Source: Sphingomonas leidyi (GTDB lineage: Bacteria; Pseudomonadota; Alphaproteobacteria; Sphingomonadales; Sphingomonadaceae). From it: 64,000 nucleotides of DNA. This document shows, in pieces, positions 17,102-25,120 of this stretch (position 1 is its first letter; each line of letters starts with the position of its first letter). A model generated the notes under the pieces. That model was given only the letters and a program-made list of their open reading frames with translations, was not told the DNA's origin and did no database searches. Where the stretch lies: the NCBI RefSeq assembly GCF_011761945.1, contig NZ_JAASQV010000001.1, positions 1,240,001-1,304,000 of the forward strand. Reading direction: 5' to 3'. The position numbers and the translations under genes are program-made.

Positions 17102-17344
17102 ATGGACATCCGCAAAGTCTTTGGCGCGAACGTGCGTCGATATCGTGTCGCCGCAGGCCTGAGCCAGGAAGCGGTCGCCGAGCGGATGGGTGTCGATCGG
17201 GCCTATGTGAGTTCCGTCGAACGCGGAGCGCAGAACGTCACCTTGCTGTCCCTTTGGGAGGTCGCGCAGGCCTTGCGGGTCCGCCCCGCCGCCCTGTTGG
17301 ACGATACACCAGAACCATCCGCCGAGACCCCGGTCCCGTCATAG
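17102..17344 (+). CDS. XRE-family transcriptional regulator
   Basis: Repressor-like protein of 80 residues, essentially one Cro/C1-type helix-turn-helix domain: GANVRRYRVAAGLSQEAVAERMG with the recognition helix near VDRAYVSSVERG. The short C-terminal tail is Pro/Ser-rich. It is the only plus-strand gene among the transfer and replication genes, and is preceded by a palindromic operator cluster. It is therefore a candidate master regulator of the element, or at least of its own gene and the divergent DUF2285 gene. ATG 17,102 is preferred over an upstream TTG inside the operator. Confidence 0.88.
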   Translation: MDIRKVFGANVRRYRVAAGLSQEAVAERMGVDRAYVSSVERGAQNVTLLSLWEVAQALRVRPAALLDDTPEPSAETPVPS

Positions 17345-17365
17345 GCGTCTCGCCCGACGGGCGGA

Positions 17366-17833
17366 TCAGCTTTGCGCTTGGGCTGTGATGGTCGGGGCGC
17401 GATCCGCCTGCGGAACGGCCCGCCGCGCGGCGGGGCCGACGCTGGCGAGACGGAGCCAAGCGGACACGCCGATCACAAAGGCGCCAATCCAGGCAAGCGT
17501 CGTGCGGATCGTGCCGGGATCGAGCGCGAGGCCCGCGACGCCGTGGACGGCATGATAGCCCGCCAGTCCTGCCGGAATGGCGAACAGCAACGCGAGGGCG
17601 ACGCGAAGGGCGGGTGAGCGGATGGTGGCGAACAGGAACTGCCCGATCACCCAGGTCAGGATCGCCGCCCCGAAACCAATGCCAACGGAGGCGAGGACGC
17701 CATAGCCCGCGCTCTGCGCCCAGAATCCGGCGCTGAGGCCAGCGTAAAGCGGCAGAGCATAGACCGCGAGCGTGAACAGCATCGCCAGCATGTAGAGGCC
17801 GGCAATCATGCCCAACACTAGAAGAATGGCCAC
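17366..17833 (-). CDS. Predicted four-helix membrane protein
   Basis: Protein of 155 residues with about four hydrophobic segments (roughly 3-25, 40-62, 75-95, 105-125) and a short, polar, Ala/Gln-rich C-terminus. It begins with an uncleaved-looking hydrophobic helix. I do not recognise a named family, but membrane proteins of this size recur at this place in sphingomonad integrative elements. It converges with the XRE gene, their stops being about 20 bases apart. Its role in the element is unknown; surface exclusion or a host-envelope effect would be guesses. Confidence 0.6.
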   Translation of the reverse strand: MAILLVLGMIAGLYMLAMLFTLAVYALPLYAGLSAGFWAQSAGYGVLASVGIGFGAAILTWVIGQFLFATIRSPALRVALALLFAIPAGLAGYHAVHGVAGLALDPGTIRTTLAWIGAFVIGVSAWLRLASVGPAARRAVPQADRAPTITAQAQS

Positions 17834-17949
17834 GGCCCCCTCCTTTTCAACTGAGGGTGTTGCTTATGCGTCCCTCATCCTGTCCACCCCATGAACTTAA
17901 CCTACCTCCCTCAAAACCGGAAGCCAGCGCGTCCACCTGAACCGACTTT

Positions 17950-17976
17950 GCGAGCCGGGCATGGCCCGGCGAGCGC
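17950..17976. repeat. Palindromic repeat, copy 1 (27 bases)
   Basis: A GC-rich 27-base unit centred on CCGGGC..GCCCGG that recurs with one mismatch at 25,516-25,542. In both places it is followed within 20-35 bases by an imperfect or perfect hairpin starting CCGCGCGTCC. It lies in the gene-free 17,834-18,142 stretch. It may be a terminator-like or protein-binding element of the mobile backbone. Confidence 0.55.
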
Positions 17977-18060
17977 GGCCGCGCGTCCCTTGTGGGCGCG
18001 TGGCGGCCGCCAATCCGCATCGACGGATCGGCGTAAGTCCTGATGTCCGTAAAGCCTGAG

Positions 18061-18108
18061 TTCCGTATCTCCGCAAACCCGGCGATCCGGTCCTGCGGAG
18101 ATACGGAA
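18061..18108. repeat. 15-base perfect inverted repeat downstream of the DUF932 gene
   Basis: TTCCGTATCTCCGCA (18,061-18,075) and its exact complement (18,094-18,108) are separated by 18 bases. It lies 35 bases beyond the DUF932 stop in the transcription direction, so it could end that transcript, although no T-tract follows. Nearby copies of TCCGTA suggest a small family of related units. Confidence 0.5.
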
Positions 18109-18142
18109 AGGCGGTGGGGCCGCCCGAAAGCCGCCCTTGCGG

Positions 18143-18982
18143 TCAGCCGGTCTTGAGCTTCTGCATTCCCTCGGCGAGCGTCCAGAGCGCGCGATTGAGG
18201 CCGACATTCTGGTCGATGCCGTTGATCGGACGGGTCCGGCTGCGGCGGATACGCCCCTCGGCGTTCTGCCTGCGCCCGTCGATCCCGCCGCGCATGATAT
18301 TTTCCTGAATGACGTTGAACGTGGACCACAGGCTTTGCCCGACATCCTCGCGCCGGCGCGGGGCGATGATCTGGTCGGGGCGCACCGGGCTTTCCTCCTC
18401 GCCATAGCGGGCGACAAGGCTGGCCTCGGCAAAAACCTGTTGCTCCGGCGCAGTCAGCCGGGTGTCCTTCATCGCCTCGGTGGCGTCGATCAGGCGTGGG
18501 AAATCCTCCGCGACGGTAAACACGCCCTCGATGATCTGGTCTTGAATGCCGCCTTTGTGAGGAACGCGGACCTCCTCGAAACGGTCGCCCGCAATCATGC
18601 TGTTGGTGCAGACGAACCGCAGCATCCCAGCGAACATCTGATAGGCGCTGGTCCCGTCATGGCTGTTGACGATAATGACCTCGGCGGCCTCGGCCTTGCC
18701 GATGCCGCCATCCCGGCGCAGGCGCAGCATATGCTTGGCGTGGCCGTGGCGGCTGCCGTCGCGCGGAACGGACTGGACGGCAAAGAATGGATTCCAGCCT
18801 TCCCGACGCAACCCCTCCACGATGTCGATGGTCGGCACATAGACATAGCGGTCTGACCGGCTGTCGTGCGCCTCACGGGCGAAGATCGACGGCACATGAC
18901 GATAGAGCGCCTCGTTATCGAGCGGTTCGCGGCCCGTAATCTGATGGGCGTTGCGGCCAAACCGGGTGGCGAGTTGATACAT
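18143..18982 (-). CDS. DUF932 domain-containing protein
   Basis: Protein of 279 residues in the DUF932 family, which is common on plasmids, phages and integrative elements and has no established function (some relatives are annotated as phage or plasmid-like LGT proteins). Visible signatures are VPTIDIVEGLRREGWNPFFA near 50-69, GRHGHAKHMLRLRR, EVIIVNSHDGTSAYQMFAG near 100-118, and FVCTNSMIAGD. The protein is soluble. It stands alone as a transcription unit between two structured intergenic regions and is part of the Tn4371-like backbone along with the DUF736 and ParB-like genes. Confidence 0.88.
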   Translation of the reverse strand: MYQLATRFGRNAHQITGREPLDNEALYRHVPSIFAREAHDSRSDRYVYVPTIDIVEGLRREGWNPFFAVQSVPRDGSRHGHAKHMLRLRRDGGIGKAEAAEVIIVNSHDGTSAYQMFAGMLRFVCTNSMIAGDRFEEVRVPHKGGIQDQIIEGVFTVAEDFPRLIDATEAMKDTRLTAPEQQVFAEASLVARYGEEESPVRPDQIIAPRRREDVGQSLWSTFNVIQENIMRGGIDGRRQNAEGRIRRSRTRPINGIDQNVGLNRALWTLAEGMQKLKTG

Positions 18983-19232
18983 GGTCGGTTCCTTCCTTGG
19001 GTCTGAGTTTCAGCGAAGCGCCAAGCCGCGCTGCAAACTCTGCCCGTCGGCGAGACCGGGTGTGCAAACGGAGGGGCGGCTTCGCGGGGAACCGGCTGCA
19101 AGGAGCATCGCGACTGAAGCTGGGCGGAAGACGATCCGAAGTGCGCCGAGGGCTGGCCCTAAGCACCCTGCACGATAGGCGCCGGGCCGAACGGCCCGCC
19201 CGCAGTCTCTCGCGGTCCTGAGCATGACGAAA

Positions 19233-19256
19233 CGCCCCGCTCCGAGGAGCGGGGCG
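19233..19256 (-). terminator. Hairpin terminator after the second DUF736 gene
   Basis: CGCCCCGCTCC and its perfect complement form a ten-base-pair stem with a four-base loop, 14 bases beyond the DUF736 stop. On the minus strand it is followed by TTTCGTC, a short T-rich tail. The rest of 18,983-19,269 shows no gene. Confidence 0.65.
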
Positions 19257-19269
19257 TCGTCCGGATTGG

Positions 19270-19581
19270 TCAGCGCGACCAGATCAGATGGTGGTCGCCC
19301 GGCATGTCGGGGACTTCGACCAGGGAACCGTAGATCGGTGCGGGGAAGCTGGGGTCGTCCAGCTTGATGGAGACGTAGTCGCGGCGTTCGCGGCTGACCT
19401 TGCTCCAGCCGGCTCCGATCTCGATGCCATCTTCGACTGTGTAGATGCGGAAGTCGGGCGCCTTGTCGTTGTCTTTCTCCACCGGACGAACTTCGACGTC
19501 GCAGTTGAGGGTCAGCGTCTTGATCGTGCCAGTGAAGCCCTGGTCGTTCTCGTCGTTGATGAATTTTCCGATGATGGCCAT
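19270..19581 (-). CDS. DUF736 family protein (second copy)
   Basis: DUF736 protein of 103 residues starting MAIIGKFINDENDQGFTG, the most typical N-terminus of the family, and ending DMPGDHHLIWSR. The central APDFRIYTVEDGIEIGAGW is strongly conserved. Compared with the copy at 11.7 kb it shares the overall plan but little identity, so the two are old paralogues rather than a recent duplication. The ATG at 19,581 is preceded by a purine-rich AAGGAACGAC stretch. It is a single-gene unit closed by a hairpin terminator. Confidence 0.9.
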   Translation of the reverse strand: MAIIGKFINDENDQGFTGTIKTLTLNCDVEVRPVEKDNDKAPDFRIYTVEDGIEIGAGWSKVSRERRDYVSIKLDDPSFPAPIYGSLVEVPDMPGDHHLIWSR

Positions 19582-20238
19582 GTCGTCGTTCCTTCTTGCT
19601 CGGACCGCACCATCGCGGCCTCGATGGCGATCGACCGGCCGGGGGGCGAACGACCGCGCACCCGTCAGGGCCGCAGCATCGCGGAGGACGGCGGCGGGCG
19701 GCTTTTTTGTTTCGCGATGCAAAGCCGGCTTGTCCGGCGGCGGAAAAAAGCCGCCCGCCGCTGTTGCGGGAAGGCGGGCGAACCTCGGCCAGATCCAGCC
19801 ATTTGAGAGGCCGTGCTGGTGCAGTTGATTGAGAGGAACGGTGATTGGTGGTCGGTGGTGCGTTCACCTGACGATGTTAGGGACTGGCCTACCGCGATCA
19901 GGACGCTGGCGCTTTCGCCGCGCGTGACAATGACGGGGAAGCACTGGCCTGGCTCTCTCTCGCCCTGACCGTTGAAGACGGTATTGGGGTCGGCGCCGTG
20001 CGCGCTGTCATCCCGGCCGCCGCCCATCGTTCCCGCTGGACGATCCGGGATTTTCCGCCCCTTGCGCCCTGGCCGAGATGCTCGCTGCCGCCGCAACAGC
20101 CCTGGTCGCGCCGACCAATCCGGCCCGCATCGTGCGCCTGCGCGGCGGCGTTTTAGTGGGCGAAAGGACTGCGCTCTTGCATTATGTTCTATGTTTGTTC
20201 CATTTTGCCGCTTTCCGACTCGGACAAGGACAAAAGGA
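19582..20238. other. Gene-free region with possible decayed coding sequence
   Basis: About 650 bases without a convincing intact gene. On the plus strand, 19,884 to about 20,060 reads LAYRDQDAGAFAARDN and onwards in a protein-like way. From about 20,065 a different frame (ALAEMLAAAATALVAP, then ARIVRLRGG) continues plausibly to about 20,160. The first part has an immediate in-frame stop upstream and no start. This looks like the remains of a small gene damaged by a frameshift, but I cannot name a family. The large inverted repeat at 19,691-19,761 is listed separately. Confidence 0.35.
19691..19761. repeat. 18-base perfect inverted repeat with nested hairpin
   Basis: The arm GCGGCGGGCGGCTTTTTT (19,691-19,708) is repeated as its exact complement at 19,744-19,761. 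The 35-base loop itself contains GCCGG/CCGGC arms. The T/A tracts are inside the stem, not after it, so this is not an ordinary terminator. It lies about 110 bases upstream of the DUF736 start. Confidence 0.6.
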
Positions 20239-20574
20239 ATGAGCGTGCTAATCCGCGGTGAGAACCGCGAACGATTGACTGTGATGGGAGACATTGAGGC
20301 CGAGTTGCGGGTGCCGGACGGCAGCGATGGCCGATGCTGGCTGAGCTTCTCGGACGGCACGCTGATCGAAGCGGCCTATGGCGACGATGATGATTGCCGT
20401 TTCGCCGTGAGCGAGGAAGGCGCCGGTATCACACAGATTCGACGCGAGGGCGGGGGCGATGTTCTGCGGCTCGACTGGCGGGTGGAATGGGTGACGGTCG
20501 CCGCAGCGGCCAATGCCGCCCGCGCTTCACGCGGCGAACCGATGCCGGTGTTGCCTGGCCTGTTACCTAGCTGA
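20239..20574 (+). CDS. Hypothetical protein, 111 residues
   Basis: Unrecognised small soluble protein, slightly acidic. Its sequence alternates short hydrophobic and charged stretches (LIRGENRERLTVMGDIEAELRV, then DGRCWLSFSDGTLIEAAYGDDDDCRFAV), which suggests a beta-rich fold. It has no signal peptide or membrane segment. An AAAAGGA Shine-Dalgarno lies just before the ATG. Its stop abuts the stop of the convergent exonuclease gene, so the two transcripts meet tail to tail with no room for a terminator. Similar little proteins are seen in sphingomonad elements, but no function is known to me. Confidence 0.65.
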   Translation: MSVLIRGENRERLTVMGDIEAELRVPDGSDGRCWLSFSDGTLIEAAYGDDDDCRFAVSEEGAGITQIRREGGGDVLRLDWRVEWVTVAAAANAARASRGEPMPVLPGLLPS

Positions 20575-21477
20575 TCATCCTTGTCCGATGAGCGTGATGC
20601 GACCGGAATGGCGATTGAACGCTGTAACTGCCGCCGTTCGAAAGGTCACGTCACGCTTGTATATCTCGGCGCGGAGGAACGCCTTCTCGGCCTCGATGTC
20701 GGCTTCGCTGACGTCGATCCACCAAGCCCGAGGCTGACCGTTGTCGTCACCGTTCCAACGATACCCACGCTGCTTCAGCACGTCCTTCGATTCGAATGGC
20801 GAGTTCTCTGCCCAGCACCGGAGGGTCGTTCCACGCGCCGAGGCGAGAAGGGCAGCGAGCGCGCGTCCGCCGGTGACTGGAAGCGTGCGGGAGAGAAGTT
20901 CGATCGCCGCATGGCAGTCGTTCACCGCGCGGTGCCGGTCGTAGTAAAAGCCGCTGCTCAGCGCGAGATAGGCGAGCTTGCTGCTTTCGAAGCCCTCGGC
21001 GGCCCACGGCACCTCGCTCATCGAGCAGGCCCACGGATTCTGCGTCAGCGCCGAGCAAAACCTCTCCAGGAATCGTCGGTCGAAGGGCGCGTTGTGGGCG
21101 ATTACAAGATTATTGCTCGCGAACGCGGCCACGTCTGCCGGATCAATCGATTTGCCCACGACCATGCTGTCATCGATGCCGGTGAGCTTCGTCACCTCGG
21201 CTGGGATAGGTAGCGCCGGCTGCCTTAGCGCACTGAAAGCGTCGCCAATGCCAACGATAGCGTCGTCGGCGGAATAGAAGAATGGAACCATCGCCAGTTC
21301 GATGATTTCGTCCTTGTCGGGATCGAGGCCTGTCGTCTCGACGTCCACGAGCAGCGCGCGCCGCGTGCCGGCGGGCGCCTCCTGTAGGGGCTCGCTCGGC
21401 CGCAATCGGCGCAGCACCCTGAAATCTCCTTGCGCTTCGAGCGCAGCGACCATCTCGTCCGGAGTCGGGCTAGTCAT
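20575..21477 (-). CDS. DEDDh 3'-5' exonuclease, last gene of the SIR2-HerA operon
   Basis: Protein of 300 residues with a complete DnaQ-like (DEDDh) active site: D45 and E47 in LLVDVETTG, D133 in HNAPFDRRF, H182 and D187 in HRAVNDCHA. The C-terminal 90 residues form a separate conserved-looking module (GYRWNGDDNGQPRAWWIDVSE) that often accompanies this exonuclease type. The start overlaps the herA stop by eight bases, so it is translationally coupled to a defence-type SIR2-HerA pair. It may be a functional third component, or simply resident cargo of the element, since relatives also occur alone. It should remove nucleotides from single-stranded or duplex DNA ends, or from RNA. Confidence 0.88.
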   Translation of the reverse strand: MTSPTPDEMVAALEAQGDFRVLRRLRPSEPLQEAPAGTRRALLVDVETTGLDPDKDEIIELAMVPFFYSADDAIVGIGDAFSALRQPALPIPAEVTKLTGIDDSMVVGKSIDPADVAAFASNNLVIAHNAPFDRRFLERFCSALTQNPWACSMSEVPWAAEGFESSKLAYLALSSGFYYDRHRAVNDCHAAIELLSRTLPVTGGRALAALLASARGTTLRCWAENSPFESKDVLKQRGYRWNGDDNGQPRAWWIDVSEADIEAEKAFLRAEIYKRDVTFRTAAVTAFNRHSGRITLIGQG

Positions 21478-23473
21478 TGCTGATCGCCGGGGCGGCGGCC
21501 GGCATCAGCGGCAGGACGGATGGCCGTCCAGCTTCGTGGAACCACAGGTCCACGATCTTCGCATCGTCGCTTGCCGGAAGGGGCTCGGCGCGTCGCACCT
21601 TGAAGGTGGTGGGCAGGTTGACCGAGTTGCCAAACACCAGCGCGTGCTGCTTCGGCAGTGAGGGCAGTCTGCGGAGCACGCTGTCGGAGATGAAGGGCGT
21701 CATCTGCCTGATCTGGGACAGGTCGTCCGGGTTTTGAATCCGGTGGACGACGAAGTTCGAGCATTGCGACAGGACAGTCTTCGATAGTTCGCTGGGGCGT
21801 TGCGACGCGACCAGCAGGAACAGACCGTACTTTCGCCCTTCCTTCGAGATCCGCTCGAATATCCGGCTCGCGTCGACCGCGTAGCGAGACGGCGTAGACG
21901 CGACGTAGCGGTGCGCCTCCTCGAGCAAGAGGTGGACGGGGAAGCGGTTGCGCGGCTCGGCCTGCCGCAGGAGGCGGAAGATCATGCGGGCGATCACCGC
22001 GCTGACCAGTTCGACTACCTCGTCCTCGACAGCATTCATGTCGATAATGACGATTTGCGCACCCTTGGTATGGCCGCCAGCGATCGGACTCAGGCCCAAC
22101 AGGCTCGCGAAGAAGGTGGAGCGATCACCCGCCGCTGCGGCGTCGTGGCGCAGGAAGCGGTAGTCGCCACGCTCCTCCAGGGCCTTGAATCGCGTGACCA
22201 TCTGCGCACAGTAATCGCGTATCTGGCGATTTCCGTGCGCCTCCTCGTACAACAACGCTAGGTCGATGGCGTCGCCGAGGGCGGAGAAGTCGAACGGCGT
22301 GCTATCATAGTCTGGGAGCTTCAGATTAGGGACAATGAAGCCGGCGTTATGATCATCGCCCGTCAAGTACCCATGTGCTTCGTCAGTGCCCGCCATGTTG
22401 CCGTAGCTGACCGAGATCCAGGCGCCGAGATGGCCCACATTGATTTCAGCAGTACTGAAACGCTGGAGGACGCCGCGAATCCTCGTCTCTTTCGCGCCCG
22501 GCTGTGTCTCATCGCCGAGAATCTGTGTGATGCAGGTGGCCAGCATATGATTGCGGATGATGTTCAGTTGACCGGCGTCCGCCGCTCCGAACAGTGTCGC
22601 CAGTCCGAGCGCCATGCGGAGGATGGGCACTTGGGTGCGCTCGCTGGCTTGAAGCAGCAGTTCCCATTCCGACAGATCCAAATACCAGTGCGGGAGTCGG
22701 AAGCGGCCCTCGGATGCCGAGCCGTCGAGGATCAGGCGTTTGACGCCTATGTCCGCAATCTCCGGCAGTCTTCCGAACGCTCGGCCGTACTCGCCGTTCA
22801 CGTCAAGGACGACGAACGTGGCGCCGCGCGCGTGATGCTCGTCCGGTTTTTCGAACAGCGCCTGAAGTATCGACGCGACCGTGCACGACTTCCCGCTGCC
22901 CGTATTGCCGAGGACTGCGACGTGGCCCCCGAAAAAGTCGTCGATCCGAACCTTGACCTCGTAATCCTCGAAGACGACCGACTGGCCGATCCCAAGGTTG
23001 CGGTATCTCGTTGCGTCGGTGGGCACGCAGTCTGCGCCATCGTGCCCCAGCGCCGGGACCGCGTCAGTCTCGGTGTCGAAAATCCGGTCGAGTTCGCTAT
23101 CCAAGGCGTAGAGCGCATCTGCATAGAGCGACGGGAAGATCGAGACGCCGAAACGGAACTTCTTGTCACCGTCGGTCGGCAGCATCCCGACGGGAACAAC
23201 GTCGAGGTATTTCGCGGAGTTCGCTTTGTCGAGCTGCCCGTCGCCGGCACCACCGCCGGAAACGTCCCGCTCGCGAAGTCCGATTACCTCTGCGACGACG
23301 TACTCGGACTGGGCGGGTATCATAAGAAACGAGCCCAGTCGGGCAACATAATGGAGGTCGTCAAATCCGACGACGGTGAAGTTGTCGGTGCCGCCGAGCA
23401 TCTCGATGACAAACCGGTCTGCGGCGACGGACGTGACCTTGCCGATTGCGCGGCGACGATCGTCAGAGCTCAT
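21470..23473 (-). CDS. HerA-type ATPase of a SIR2-HerA defence pair
   Basis: HerA/FtsK-like DNA translocase of 667 residues from the preferred start. An N-terminal beta-barrel (HAS) region, about 1-150, precedes Walker A GNTGSGKS at about 189-196. VVLDVNGEYGRAF follows, and later IVIIDMNAVEDEVVEL and LLLEEAHRYV (Walker B region), ending with the ASQRPSELSKTVLSQCSNFV sensor-like segment of the HerA family. It overlaps the upstream SIR2 gene by 11 bases and the downstream exonuclease gene by eight. HerA proteins paired with SIR2 NADases form large complexes that defend against phage; that is known for relatives and inferred here. Confidence 0.9.
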   Translation of the reverse strand: MSSDDRRRAIGKVTSVAADRFVIEMLGGTDNFTVVGFDDLHYVARLGSFLMIPAQSEYVVAEVIGLRERDVSGGGAGDGQLDKANSAKYLDVVPVGMLPTDGDKKFRFGVSIFPSLYADALYALDSELDRIFDTETDAVPALGHDGADCVPTDATRYRNLGIGQSVVFEDYEVKVRIDDFFGGHVAVLGNTGSGKSCTVASILQALFEKPDEHHARGATFVVLDVNGEYGRAFGRLPEIADIGVKRLILDGSASEGRFRLPHWYLDLSEWELLLQASERTQVPILRMALGLATLFGAADAGQLNIIRNHMLATCITQILGDETQPGAKETRIRGVLQRFSTAEINVGHLGAWISVSYGNMAGTDEAHGYLTGDDHNAGFIVPNLKLPDYDSTPFDFSALGDAIDLALLYEEAHGNRQIRDYCAQMVTRFKALEERGDYRFLRHDAAAAGDRSTFFASLLGLSPIAGGHTKGAQIVIIDMNAVEDEVVELVSAVIARMIFRLLRQAEPRNRFPVHLLLEEAHRYVASTPSRYAVDASRIFERISKEGRKYGLFLLVASQRPSELSKTVLSQCSNFVVHRIQNPDDLSQIRQMTPFISDSVLRRLPSLPKQHALVFGNSVNLPTTFKVRRAEPLPASDDAKIVDLWFHEAGRPSVLPLMPAAAPAISND

Positions 23474-24782
23474 CTTCGCCCCCGGTTTTCTTGCGGCCGA
23501 GGTTTTCAAGCACGAGCTTCACAGCGTCGTCTATGCGCTCAGCGGGCCGCTGTGGCAGGAAGTGCTCGACCACGGTGTTGAAGTAGTGTGCGCGGGTGTC
23601 GTCGGTCGGGCCGTCGCCACCGATGATCCAGATGCGGGGATCATTCAGCTTGCGGAGTTTTGCGATCTCGCCTTCCGAATTTGGATCGGCGAAAATGATC
23701 AGCCGGAAGGTGGGGATCGTAAGCGCCTGGTAGATGATGTTATTGAGGTGCTCGTCGCCGAAGGCGAAACCGGCAGTGATTAGAACGCTCTGCTCCCGCA
23801 CGATCCTCGACTGAAATTCGCGGAACAGGTCTGCGTAGGGTGATCCGAGGCTCGAGTTCTGTTTGGCTGGAGTCGGGTAGATCATGACCTTGCTGGGCGC
23901 ATCCTGCGGCCACAGCTCCCGCACCGGGAAGAGACCGTGGTCGTCCTCGGTCCAGCTGATCGAACCGTGAACCTTGCATAGGTAAACGAACCCATCGACG
24001 GCGGACCACTTCCGGTTCGATAGATCAAGCTGCTCAGCGAGAGCGTATCGGAAGGTCGCCGGATTGAAGCGGCGCTCGACCACGCCCGAAAAGCCGTTCG
24101 CATAGGGAAGGCCGAGGCGGTCCATCGCGCGCTCGTTAAAGAGGTCGTAATTAGTCGTGAACACCCATGGCCGCGGCAGAGACCGGTCGCGCATCACGAG
24201 TTTCCGGTAAAAGGATTCGTACAGTTCAAGCACTGCGCCGTCACCGTGCGCGAACGCGCCGTCGGTGCAGCGCACCCACAGGAAGTCCTGAACCTTTTTA
24301 ATGATGGCCTCGACCTTCGCCCCACTCACTCCGTGCTCGGGCTTGTCGCTGCGCGAGAAGACGAAGCGAAGGCTGTGAAGCAATTCCATCAGGCGTTCTA
24401 GGTTGCGCGCGTATTCCGTGCCCGTGAGCTTAGCGCCTAACTTTGCCAGGTACTCCACGTCGTCCTTGTCGAGCGCCCAAGCGGGCGGAACGACGAGTTC
24501 CAGGTTGTCGTCGAGTTCGCCAGTCGGATGACTGCAGAACTCTTTCGCAAGCGGCGCCATCGTCGAGATGCCGCGCTCCTTGTCGTCCTCCATGAGCGAC
24601 GAGCAACCGGCGCCCAGCAGGAATGCAACATTACGCGCGTTGAGCGCTTCGCTGATCGCCTTGCGGACCTGCTCTTGGCCTTGCCCCCACTCCAGCGGCG
24701 GCGCAGGGGCGTCGCCGGCTCGGACAAATTGAAACTGGCGGGTGGCCGCTGCCGTGACATCAGCCGGCACGAGAGACACCAT
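23463..24782 (-). CDS. SIR2-domain protein of a SIR2-HerA defence pair
   Basis: Protein of about 439 residues with the SIR2-type NAD-binding fold: AFLLGAGCSS (GAG at 57-59), FTTNYDLFNERA with N211 and D213, and CKVHGSISW with H272. These are the residues expected for NAD hydrolysis. In bacterial defence systems such SIR2 proteins deplete NAD on phage infection, here probably gated by the HerA ATPase encoded next. The start is uncertain: ATG 24,782 follows a CAGG with almost no spacing, and GTG codons just downstream or an upstream ATG at 24,842 are alternatives. It is first gene of the three-gene operon. Confidence 0.87.
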   Translation of the reverse strand: MVSLVPADVTAAATRQFQFVRAGDAPAPPLEWGQGQEQVRKAISEALNARNVAFLLGAGCSSLMEDDKERGISTMAPLAKEFCSHPTGELDDNLELVVPPAWALDKDDVEYLAKLGAKLTGTEYARNLERLMELLHSLRFVFSRSDKPEHGVSGAKVEAIIKKVQDFLWVRCTDGAFAHGDGAVLELYESFYRKLVMRDRSLPRPWVFTTNYDLFNERAMDRLGLPYANGFSGVVERRFNPATFRYALAEQLDLSNRKWSAVDGFVYLCKVHGSISWTEDDHGLFPVRELWPQDAPSKVMIYPTPAKQNSSLGSPYADLFREFQSRIVREQSVLITAGFAFGDEHLNNIIYQALTIPTFRLIIFADPNSEGEIAKLRKLNDPRIWIIGGDGPTDDTRAHYFNTVVEHFLPQRPAERIDDAVKLVLENLGRKKTGGEDEL

Positions 24783-24822
24783 CCTGCGAACGCCCGAACT
24801 CCATGATCCAAATTGACATTTT

Positions 24823-24844
24823 CGATGCCCCCCTATCGGCATCG
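24823..24844. promoter_or_regulatory. Inverted repeat upstream of the SIR2 gene
   Basis: CGATGCC and GGCATCG, seven-base perfect arms eight bases apart, about 40 bases upstream of the preferred SIR2 start. The flanking sequence on the SIR2 side is AT-rich. It may be an operator of the defence operon, but there is no second copy nearby to support this. Confidence 0.35.
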
Positions 24845-25120
24845 TATTAGTCTATTGCCATACCAAATCCAGCACCGCGCCGATGGAGCCAACGCCGCGC
24901 TTATTCGGTTCTCCAGCAGTTCGGTGTGATCGCGCCGCTGTTGAAGTGATCGTGGGTGACGATCGCGGCGGCGACCAATGCCACCTGGGCCACGCGGCGG
25001 TTGACGCTCTGCCCATCCGATGTCGGCAGTCGCGAGATGATGAGAATCGACATTTGCGCGCTATTTGGGCAGCTCTTGTGTCAACAAGAGGGTAATCGCG
25101 CCCGATAATAGAGTGAAGGG
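24845..25120. other. Divergent intergenic region, SIR2 operon to H1-like gene
   Basis: About 275 bases between divergent genes. A 50-codon minus-strand frame (25,053 to 24,901, starting MSILIISRLPTSDGQ) is possible, but it has no recognisable similarity or clear Shine-Dalgarno and I do not call it. Promoters for both directions must lie here. Confidence 0.3.

Noticed and set aside
24901..25053. A 50-residue minus-strand gene upstream of the SIR2 operon
   Set aside because: No Shine-Dalgarno, no recognisable domain, and the region must hold two promoters.
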